A model generated the notes under the pieces. The model was given only the letters and a program-made list of their open reading frames with translations. It was not told the origin of the DNA and made no database searches. DNA of 64,000 bases, from the NCBI RefSeq assembly GCF_011764445.1, contig NZ_BLPG01000002.1, positions 434,001 through 498,000 on the forward strand, given 5' to 3'. This stretch comes from Phytohabitans rumicis. GTDB lineage: Bacteria; Actinomycetota; Actinomycetes; Mycobacteriales; Micromonosporaceae. The first letter of the stretch is position 1. Every line of letters begins with the position of its first letter. Position numbers and translations under genes: made by a program. Below, piece by piece: positions 20,822-31,889 of the stretch.

Positions 20822-21595
20822 TTATTGGAACGGCGGTACGGGGTGGCGGCGCAGGAGGTAGGTGTCCATGATCCAGCCCTTGCGCTGGCGCAGGTCGGCG
20901 CGGGTCTGTGCAATGTGGTCGATGACCTCGCCGAGCCTGCCCGCGACGAGGATCTCGTCCGCGGTGCCGAGGTAGGCGCCCCAGTAGATGTCGATGTCCT
21001 CGTCCCGGTACGCGGCACAGGCCAGGTCGGCGTCGAGCATGACGACAACGTCGTCCGCGTCGTCCGGCAGGCCCTGACTGATCCGGCGGCCGGTGGTGAC
21101 GTGCACCGCGCCCGCGACCCGGTTGACGGCGATCCGGTGCCGGGCGGCGAGCGCCTGGACGCTGCTGATGCCGGGGATGACCTCGTAGTCGACGGTCAGC
21201 GCGCCGCGATCGATGATCGTCTCGATGACCCGGATGGTGCCGTCGTACAGCGACGGGTCGCCCCAGACGAGGAAGCCGCCGACGCCGTGCGCGTCGAGCT
21301 CGGCGTCGATGACCTTCTCGAGGCGTTCGGCGCGTTCGTCGCGCCACCGGCGTACCGCGTCGGGGTAGTCGGCGGCGCCACGGTCGCGCACCGGGTCGGT
21401 GACGGTGACGGTCCGGTACCGGTCGTGGGTGATGAACTTCTCGCAGATGGCCTGCCTGGCCCGCGCGAGGTCGGCGGCGGCCGGTCCCTTGTCCAGGACG
21501 AAGAACACATCGACCGCATTGAGTGCGTTGACCGCCTGGACGGTGACGAAGTCGGGATCGCCGACACCGACACCGATGACCATCAGCTTGCGCAC
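20822..21595 (-). CDS. cobF: Precorrin-6A synthase (deacetylating), CobF
   Basis: The 257-residue protein is a SAM-dependent tetrapyrrole methylase. It starts MRKLMVIGVGVGDPDFVTVQ, has VWGDPSLYDGT in the centre and VIPGISSVQALAARH after it, and ends in a WIMDTYLLRRHPVPPF tail typical of CobF. CobF methylates C-1 of precorrin-5 and releases acetate in the aerobic cobalamin pathway. I prefer the GTG start because it matches the family N-terminus; an ATG 30 bp upstream is possible. No other cob genes are nearby, but the adjacent divergent genes encode B12-dependent methylmalonyl-CoA mutase. Confidence 0.9.
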   Translation of the reverse strand: MRKLMVIGVGVGDPDFVTVQAVNALNAVDVFFVLDKGPAAADLARARQAICEKFITHDRYRTVTVTDPVRDRGAADYPDAVRRWRDERAERLEKVIDAELDAHGVGGFLVWGDPSLYDGTIRVIETIIDRGALTVDYEVIPGISSVQALAARHRIAVNRVAGAVHVTTGRRISQGLPDDADDVVVMLDADLACAAYRDEDIDIYWGAYLGTADEILVAGRLGEVIDHIAQTRADLRQRKGWIMDTYLLRRHPVPPFQ

Positions 21596-21676
21596 GGACG
21601 GAATTGTCACACGACGCCCATCCACCGCCGGCGGTGGATATGGTCACACCCCGGCGGGACTCCGGCGTTACGTGCT

Positions 21677-21682
21677 TAGGAT
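21677..21682 (+). promoter_or_regulatory. -10 element of a leaderless mutA promoter
   Basis: TAGGAT matches the actinobacterial TAnnnT -10 and is followed by 6 nt and then the mutA ATG. The start site would therefore fall on or next to the A of the ATG, giving a leaderless mRNA. In agreement, no Shine-Dalgarno sequence precedes the ATG. Confidence 0.55.
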
Positions 21683-21688
21683 CCGTTC

Positions 21689-23521
21689 ATGTCCACTCGC
21701 GAGTTCCCGCTCGCCGCCGATTTCCCGGCCGCCACGGCCGAGCAGTGGCGGCGGCTGGCGCTGGGAGTGCTCCGCAAGACCGGTGCCGCCGGCGAGGACG
21801 CCGGCCCGGAGGCGGTCGACGACCGGCTGGCGACGACGAGCTACGACGGCGTCCGGTCCGCGCCCCTGTACACCCGCGCCGGCGGCCAACCGGTCGCCGG
21901 CCCGCCCGGGCTCTTCCCGTACACCCGGGGAGGGCGCGCGGCCGGCGCCGTGGTGTCCGGGTGGGACGTACGGCAGCGGCACGCCGACCCGGATCCGAAG
22001 GTCACGAACGACGCGATCCACGCCGACCTGGAGAACGGCGCGACCTCCCTGTGGCTCGTCCTCGGTGACGGCGCACTGCCGGCCGACGCGCTGCCGGAGG
22101 TCCTGGCCGGCGTCTACCTCGATCTGGCGGGCGTGGTGCTGGAGCCGGGCGACCGCGCGGTCGAGGCGACCGATGCGTGGTTCGCCGTACTGGGCGCGCA
22201 CCGGACTCCGGCGGCGGACGTCAGCGGGAGCCTGGGATTGGACCCGCTGGGCTGGCGCGCCCGCACCGGCGCCGAGCCGGACGGTGGGCTCACGACGGCC
22301 GCGTCGCTGGCCGGCCGGTGCGCCGAGGGATACCCGCGGCTGCGCGCGATCACCGTGGACGCGACGGTCTACCACGACGCCGGTGGGGCCGACGCGCAGG
22401 AGCTGGGTTGCGCCGCCGCCACCGGCGTGGCCTACCTGCGGGCCTTGGCGGGCACCGGGCTGGACGCGGCCACCGCGCTCGGCCAGCTGGAGTTCCGGTA
22501 CGCGGCCACGGCCGACCAGTTCGCCACGATCGCGAAGCTGCGCGCGGCCCGCCGGATCTGGGCCCGGGTGGCGCAGCTGTGCGGCGTACCGGAGGCGGGG
22601 GCGCAGCGGCAGCACGCGGTCACCTCGGCGGCGATGATGACCGCCCGCGACCCGTGGGTGAACATGCTGCGCACGACCCTCGCCTGTTTCGCGGCCGGGG
22701 TGGGCGGCGCCGACGCGGTGACGGTGCGGCCGTTCGACGAGCGGCTGGGCCTGCCGGACGGCTTCTCCCGGCGGATCGCCCGCAACACCCAGGCGCTGCT
22801 GCTGGAGGAGGCGCACGTGGGCCGGGTCGTCGACCCGGCCGGCGGGTCCTGGTACGTGGAGCAGCTCACCGAGCAGACGGCCCGCGCGGCGTGGGACTGG
22901 TTCACGCGGATCGAGCGGGCCGGCGGGATGGCCGCCGCCCTCGACAGCGGGCTGGTCGCCGACCGGCTCGCCGAGACCAGGCAACGACGGGCGGCCGGCA
23001 TCGCGCACCGGCGCGACCCGATCACCGGCGTCAGCGAGTTCCCGCACCTGGACGAGCGGCTCCCCGCCCGCCGGGCCCGGCGCCCGCGGCACGGCCGGGT
23101 GGGCTGCCCCGGTACCACCACGCGCAGGCGTTCGAGCGGCTGCGGGACCGCTGCGACGCGCACACCGCCGCCACCGGTACCCGGCCGACCGTGTACCTGG
23201 CGGCGCTGGGGCCGCCCGCGGTGCATACCGCGCGGGCCACGTTCGCGGCGAACCTGTTCGCCGCCGGGGCATCGCCACCGTCACCGGCGAGGGCGCCGGA
23301 TCGTTCGCCGCCAGCGGCGCGACGGTCGCCTGCCTGTGCTCCTCCGACCGGATGTACGCCGAGGCCGCCGCACCGGCCGCGGCCGAGCTCGCCGGCGCCG
23401 GTGCGCGCCGGATCTGGCTGGCCGGCCGGCCCGCCGGGTACGACGGCGTGGACGGCTACCTGTACAGCGGCTGCGACGCCGTACAGGTGCTGGAGACGGC
23501 GCTGGGCGACCTGGGGGTGCC

Positions 23522-23525
<4 letters not shown>
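21689..23525 (+). CDS. mutA: Methylmalonyl-CoA mutase small (beta) subunit, two frameshifts
   Basis: The first 460 codons read as MutA ([72 protein letters not shown]). Two single missing bases follow, one at about 23063-23090 and one in the G4 at 23266-23269. The third frame then gives the degenerate B12-type C-terminal domain ([16 protein letters not shown]...[19 protein letters not shown]). The restored length is about 612 residues, normal for MutA. The subunit pairs with MutB but does not bind cobalamin. Its TGA overlaps the mutB GTG start (GTGA), so translation is coupled. An open frame continuing into mutB is an artefact of the shifts. Confidence 0.9.
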
Positions 23526-25731
<2,206 letters not shown>

Positions 25732-25735
<4 letters not shown>

Positions 25736-26721
25736 GGAGCACGGTCGACGTCGAGGAGTACGCCGCCGGGGTCCGGTCCGGCTCACGCTCCTGGATCGGC
25801 CGCGCCATCACGCTGGTCGAGTCGACCCGCCCCGAGCACCGCGCGTTGGCCCAGCGGCTGCTGGTCGCGCTCGGCCCGGCCACGCCGGACACCCGCCGGA
25901 TCGGCATCAGCGGCGTGCCCGGCGTGGGCAAGTCCACCTTCATCGACGCGCTCGGCAGCCGGCTCACCGCCGACGGGCACCGGGTGGCGGTCCTGGCCGT
26001 CGACCCGTCGTCGACCCGGACCGGCGGCAGCATCCTGGGCGACAAGACCCGCATGACGCGCCTGGCCGTCGACCCGAACGCGTTCGTCCGCCCGTCGCCG
26101 ACCGCCGGCACCCTGGGCGGCGTGGCCGCCGCCACCCGCGAGGCGATCGTGGTCGTCGAGGCGGCCGGCTACGACATCGTGATCGTCGAGACGGTCGGCG
26201 TCGGGCAGTCCGAGACCACCGTGGCCGACATGGTCGACACGTTCCTGCTTCTCGCGCTCGCCCGCACCGGCGACCAGCTGCAAGGGATCAAGAAGGGCGT
26301 CCTGGAGATCGCCGACGTGATCGCCGTCAACAAGGCCGACGGCCCGCACGCCGCCGACGCCCGCCGGGCCGCCCGCGAGCTCGCCGGCGCCCTGCGCCTG
26401 CTGCGCGGTTCCGACCGGGGCTGGCAGCCACCGGTGCTGACCTGCAGCGCGCTGGACGGCACCGGCCTGTCCGACGTGTGGCAGCAGCTGACCGGCCACC
26501 AGAACGCCCTCGCCGCCTCGGGCGAATTGCAGCGGCGCCGCCACCGCCAGCAGGTCGGTTGGATCTGGGCGACGGTACGCCGCGACCTGATCGAACGCCT
26601 GCGGGCGCACCCGGCCGTGACGGCGTTGGCGCCCGCCGTCGAGCGGGCGGTGATCGACGGCGAGCTCACCCCGGCCGCGGCCGCCGAGCGGATACTGGCC
26701 GCCTTCACCGACGACGTGTGA
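25732..26721 (+). CDS. meaB: MeaB-type GTPase chaperone of methylmalonyl-CoA mutase
   Basis: This 329-residue G3E-family P-loop GTPase has Walker A GVPGVGKS at residues 61-68, the [19 protein letters not shown] block, [10 protein letters not shown] (switch/Walker B) and the NKAD guanine-specificity motif. MeaB/ArgK proteins gate cofactor loading and protect the mutase from inactivation. The ATG overlaps the mutB TGA by four bases, so it is translationally coupled within mutA-mutB-meaB. Its start [17 protein letters not shown] matches the family N-terminal helical arm. Confidence 0.95.
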
Positions 26722-26743
26722 CCTGGGTCGCACGACACGCCGA

Positions 26744-26790
26744 CACACCATCTGGTGTTGCCACTTTGAACGGACACCCATATATGGTGT
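26744..26790 (+). promoter_or_regulatory. nrdAB promoter overlapped by two NrdR-like boxes
   Basis: A sigma70-like promoter is visible: TTGCCA at 26758-26763, a 17-bp spacer and TATATG at 26781-26786. Two inverted repeats cover it. Box 1 is ACACC-ATCT-GGTGT (26745-26758), ending at the first base of the -35. Box 2 is ACACC-N7-GGTGT with a CATATAT centre (26774-26790), covering the -10. Their centres are about 30 bp apart, close to three helical turns, as for known tandem NrdR boxes. The half-site spacing (4 and 7) differs from the usual 16-bp box. ATP/dATP-dependent repression by NrdR is inferred. Confidence 0.75.
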
Positions 26791-26816
26791 TGCCTCCGAA
26801 AGAGGGGGACACAGTC

Positions 26817-29132
26817 ATGCAGGTGCGCAAGCGCAACGGTGACACCGAACCGGTCGACGTCAACAAGATCGTTCGGGCGGTCGAGCGGTGGGTGGACGAC
26901 CTGGACGAGGTCGATCCGCTGCGGGTGGCGACCAAGACCATCAGCGGGCTGTACGACGGGGCGACCACGGCGGAGCTGGACCGGCTCTCGATCCAGACGG
27001 CGGCGGAGCTGATCAGTGAGGAGCCGCAGTACTCGAAGCTGGCGGCCCGGCTGCTGGCCGCGTTCGTGGACAAGGAGGTCCGCGGCCAGGGCGTGGCGAG
27101 CTTCAGCCAGTCGATCCGGCACGCGCACCAGCAGGGGCTGATCGGGGACCAGACCGCGGCGTTCGTGGCGCGCAACGCGCGCAAGCTCGACGACGCCGTC
27201 GATCCGAACGGGGATCTGCGGTTCGAGTACTTCGGGCTGCGCACGGTCGCCGACCGCTACCTGCTGCGCCATCCGCAGACCCGGCTGGTGACCGAGACGC
27301 CGCAGTACTGGCTGCTGCGGGTGGCCTGCGGCCTGTCCGAGACGCCGGCCGAGGCGATCGGCTTCTACCGGCTGATGTCCAGCCTGGCCTACCTGCCCAG
27401 CTCGCCCACGCTGTTCAACTCCGGCAGCCGGCACACCCAGATGTCCTCCTGCTTCCTGGTCGACTCGCCGCGCGACGAGCTGGACTCGATCTACGAGCGC
27501 TACCACCAGGTCGCGAAGCTGTCGAAGTTCTCCGGCGGCATCGGCATCTCCTGGTCCCGGATCCGCGGCCGGGGCGCGCTGATCCGCGGCACGAACGGGA
27601 AGTCCAACGGCATCGTGCCGTTCCTCAAGACCCTCGACGCCGGCGTGGCCGCGGTCAACCAGGGCGGCCGGCGCAAGGGCGCCGCCTGCGTCTATCTCGA
27701 ACCCTGGCACCCGGACGTCGAGGAGTTCCTCGAACTGCGGGACAACACCGGCGAGGACGCCCGCCGCACGCACAACCTGAACCTGGCGAACTGGATCCCG
27801 GACGAGTTCATGCGGCGGGTCGAGGCCGACGCCGACTGGTCCCTGATCGACCCGAGCGACGCCCCGGAGCTGCCCGACCTGTACGGCGAGGCGTTCGATG
27901 AGGCGTACCGGGCGGCCGAGAAGAAGGCGGTCAAGACGGTCAAGGCCCGCGACCTGTACGGGCGGATGATGCGCACCCTGGCGCAGACCGGCAACGGGTG
28001 GATGACGTTCAAGGACCCGTCCAACCGGCTGTCCAACCAGACCGGCGCCCCCGGCAACACGATTCACCTGTCGAACCTGTGCACCGAGATCCTCGAGGTC
28101 AACTCGGACGACGAGACGGCGGTCTGCAACCTGGGCTCGATCAACCTGGGCGCGCACGTGGGCGCCGACGGCGTCGACTGGGAGAGGCTGCGGGCGACGG
28201 TGCGCACCGCGGTGGTCTTCCTGGACCGGGTCATCGACATCAACTACTACCCGTCCCCGCAGGCCGCGGCCTCGAACCCGCGGTGGCGACCGGTCGGCCT
28301 GGGGTTGATGGGCCTGCAGGACGCGTTCTTCACGCTCCGGCTGCCGTTCGACTCCGACGCCGCCCGGGAGCTGTCCACCCGGGTACAGGAGGAGATCTTC
28401 CTGACCGCGTTGGAGACCTCGGCCGGGCTCGCCGAGCGATTCGGTGCGCATCCGGCGTACCCGCAAACCCGCGCCGCCCAGGGTGACCTGCACCCGGACC
28501 TGTGGGGCGTCGAACCGTCGCAGACCGATCGGTGGGCGGCGCTGCGCTCGACGATCGCGGCGACCGGCCTGCGCAACTCCCTGGTGGTCGCGATCGCGCC
28601 GACCGCCACCATCGCCTCGATCGCCGGCTGCTACGAGTGCATCGAGCCGCAGGTGTCCAACCTGTTCAAGCGCGAGACCATGTCGGGCGAGTTCCTACAG
28701 ATCAACACCTATCTGGTACGCGAGCTGAAGGCGCGCGGGCTGTGGACGGCGCCGATCCGCGAGCAGATCAAGCGGGCCGAGGGATCCGTGCAGGGCATCG
28801 CGGACCTGCCCGCCGACGTCCGCGAACTGTTCCGCACCGCCTGGGAGCTGCCGCAGCGGGCCCTGATCGACCTGGCCGGCGCCCGCGCGCCCTACGTCGA
28901 CCAGTCGCAGTCGCTGAACCTGTTCCTGAGCGCGCCGACCATCGGCAAGCTCTCCTCGATGTACCTGTACGCCTGGAAAGCCGGACTGAAGACGACCTAT
29001 TATCTGCGGTCGCGTCCGGCGACCCGGATCCAGCAGGCCACCGTCGCCATCACACCGGTGGCGACCGTCACCGACGAGGATGCGCTGGCCTGCTCCCTGG
29101 AGAACCCCGAGAGCTGCGAGGCGTGCCAATGA
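26817..29132 (+). CDS. nrdA: Ribonucleotide reductase class I, large subunit
   Basis: The 771-residue protein opens with an ATP-cone (MQVRKRNGDTEPVDVNKIVRAVERW). The ten-stranded barrel follows: the redox cysteine in HTQMSSCFLVD, the finger-loop N-x-C-x-E in LSNLCTEIL, its partner cysteine in ETAVCNLGSINLG, and a C-terminal CEAC pair that relays electrons. It reduces ribonucleoside diphosphates with radical transfer from NrdB. The start has GAGGGGG 8-9 bp upstream, after an NrdR-type promoter. The stop overlaps the nrdB ATG by four bases. Confidence 0.96.
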   Translation: MQVRKRNGDTEPVDVNKIVRAVERWVDDLDEVDPLRVATKTISGLYDGATTAELDRLSIQTAAELISEEPQYSKLAARLLAAFVDKEVRGQGVASFSQSIRHAHQQGLIGDQTAAFVARNARKLDDAVDPNGDLRFEYFGLRTVADRYLLRHPQTRLVTETPQYWLLRVACGLSETPAEAIGFYRLMSSLAYLPSSPTLFNSGSRHTQMSSCFLVDSPRDELDSIYERYHQVAKLSKFSGGIGISWSRIRGRGALIRGTNGKSNGIVPFLKTLDAGVAAVNQGGRRKGAACVYLEPWHPDVEEFLELRDNTGEDARRTHNLNLANWIPDEFMRRVEADADWSLIDPSDAPELPDLYGEAFDEAYRAAEKKAVKTVKARDLYGRMMRTLAQTGNGWMTFKDPSNRLSNQTGAPGNTIHLSNLCTEILEVNSDDETAVCNLGSINLGAHVGADGVDWERLRATVRTAVVFLDRVIDINYYPSPQAAASNPRWRPVGLGLMGLQDAFFTLRLPFDSDAARELSTRVQEEIFLTALETSAGLAERFGAHPAYPQTRAAQGDLHPDLWGVEPSQTDRWAALRSTIAATGLRNSLVVAIAPTATIASIAGCYECIEPQVSNLFKRETMSGEFLQINTYLVRELKARGLWTAPIREQIKRAEGSVQGIADLPADVRELFRTAWELPQRALIDLAGARAPYVDQSQSLNLFLSAPTIGKLSSMYLYAWKAGLKTTYYLRSRPATRIQQATVAITPVATVTDEDALACSLENPESCEACQ

Positions 29133-30127
29133 GGTTGCTCGACCCCGGAATGGACCTGACCCTGCGGCCCATGCGGTACCCGCACTTCTTCGACCGCTTC
29201 AAGGACGCCATCAAGAACACCTGGACGGTGGAGGAGGTGGACCTGCACTCCGACCTCGCCGACCTGTCCAAGCTCTCCGCCGCGGAGAAGCATCTGGTCG
29301 GCCGCCTGGTCGCGTTCTTCGCCACCGGCGACACCATCGTCGCCAACAACCTCGTGCTCAACCTCTACCAGCACGTCAACTCGCCCGAGGGACGCCTCTA
29401 CCTGTCCCGGCAGCTGTTCGAGGAGGCGGTGCACGTCCAGTTCTACCTGAACCTGCTCGACACGTACGTGCCGGACGAGCAGGAGCGGTTCGAGGCGTTC
29501 GCCGCGGTGGAGAACATTCCCTCGATCGCCCGCAAGGCCGAGTTCTGCTTCCGGTGGATCAACTCGATCCACGAGCTGCGCGAGCTGAGGACCCGGGACG
29601 ACCGGCGGGCGTTCCTGCTCAACCTGATCTGCTTCGCCGCCTGCATCGAGGGGCTGTTCTTCTACGGCGCCTTCGCGTACGTCTACTACCTGCGCTCCCG
29701 TGGCCTGCTGCACGGCCTCGCGAGCGGCACCAACTGGGTGTTCCGCGACGAGTCCATGCATATGGCGTTCGCCTTCGACGTGGTGCACACCGTGCGTCAG
29801 GAGGAGCCCGACCTGTTCGACGCCGAGATGGCGCAGCAGGTCAAGGACATGCTCGCCGAGGCCGTCGAGTGCGAGGTGCAGTTCGCGGCCGACCTGCTCG
29901 AACAGGGCGTGTCCGGGATGTCGCTGGGCGACATGCGCGAGTACCTGCAGCACGTCGCCGACCGGCGGCTCGCCGTGCTGGGCATCGAGCCGATGTACGA
30001 CAGCAAGAACCCGTTCGCGTTCATGGAACTGCAGGACGTGCAGGAGCTGTCGAACTTCTTCGAGCGGCGGGTCTCGGCCTACCAGGTGGGGGTCAGCGGC
30101 ACGGTCAGCTTCGACGACGACTTCTGA
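29129..30127 (+). CDS. nrdB: Ribonucleotide reductase class I, small (radical) subunit
   Basis: The 332-residue ferritin-like protein keeps the diiron/radical pattern: ATGDTIVANN (Asp), FEEAVHVQFY with ExxH followed four residues later by the radical tyrosine, and FRDESMHMAF (ExxH). It generates the tyrosyl radical needed by NrdA. The C-terminus ends in acidic and aromatic residues (SGTVSFDDDF) suited to docking NrdA. It is the second gene of the nrdAB operon through an ATGA overlap. No nrdI is present, which fits class Ia rather than Ib. Confidence 0.95.
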   Translation: MRLLDPGMDLTLRPMRYPHFFDRFKDAIKNTWTVEEVDLHSDLADLSKLSAAEKHLVGRLVAFFATGDTIVANNLVLNLYQHVNSPEGRLYLSRQLFEEAVHVQFYLNLLDTYVPDEQERFEAFAAVENIPSIARKAEFCFRWINSIHELRELRTRDDRRAFLLNLICFAACIEGLFFYGAFAYVYYLRSRGLLHGLASGTNWVFRDESMHMAFAFDVVHTVRQEEPDLFDAEMAQQVKDMLAEAVECEVQFAADLLEQGVSGMSLGDMREYLQHVADRRLAVLGIEPMYDSKNPFAFMELQDVQELSNFFERRVSAYQVGVSGTVSFDDDF

Positions 30128-30134
30128 CCCGTCG

Positions 30135-31520
<1,386 letters not shown>

Positions 31521-31598
31521 GTCGACTCCTCTCCGCGGCCCGGCCAGCCGATGGTCCCAAAAACAGCGGCACCGGCGCCACGACTCGGCCGAAAAGCG

Positions 31599-31814
31599 TC
31601 AACGGGGATCGGCGGGCACCTGCCGGACCTCGATCAGGCGTAGACCGAGCCCGTGGATGCGGGACAGCAGGCCGAACAGCGCCGACTGGTCGGGCAGCGA
31701 GCCGTGCAGCACGGTCTGCGGGGGCTCCACGGTGACGGTCAGATCGCGCAGTTCGCGCAGGAGCTCGTCGGGCAGCGCCCCGGCGACCCGCACCTCGTAC
31801 GTCGCCTCGCTCAT
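31599..31814 (-). CDS. Small conserved protein (YEVRV family, copy 1)
   Basis: This is a 71-residue soluble protein of unknown function starting MSEATYEVRVAGALPDELL. The pattern YE[VI]RV..G.L at the start, a central VHG/IRG turn and a C-terminal LIEV...DPR tail recur in the product encoded at 37091-37330, so the two are paralogs. The fold looks like a small alpha/beta (ferredoxin- or ACT-like) domain, which is a guess from alternating strand and helix patterns. It lies downstream of a MalT-like regulator. Confidence 0.7.
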   Translation of the reverse strand: MSEATYEVRVAGALPDELLRELRDLTVTVEPPQTVLHGSLPDQSALFGLLSRIHGLGLRLIEVRQVPADPR

Positions 31815-31853
31815 CGGTCCAGCCTTCCCACACCGGCCCGTCCCGCACGTCAT

Positions 31854-31885
31854 CCCGGGCGGGTGACAGTACCCCGGGCGGGTGA
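31854..31885. promoter_or_regulatory. Direct repeat upstream of small YEVRV gene
   Basis: The 13-bp sequence CCCGGGCGGGTGA occurs twice (31854-31866 and 31873-31885) with a 19-bp period. It lies between the end of the LuxR-type regulator gene and the start of the 71-residue protein gene. It could be a regulator site for the latter; no -10 can be assigned with confidence. Confidence 0.4.
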
Positions 31886-31889
31886 GAAG

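Noticed and set aside
26722-26816. Cobalamin riboswitch before nrdA
   Set aside because: The 95-bp region is filled by the promoter, two NrdR-like boxes and the ribosome site; no B12-box or long structured leader is present.
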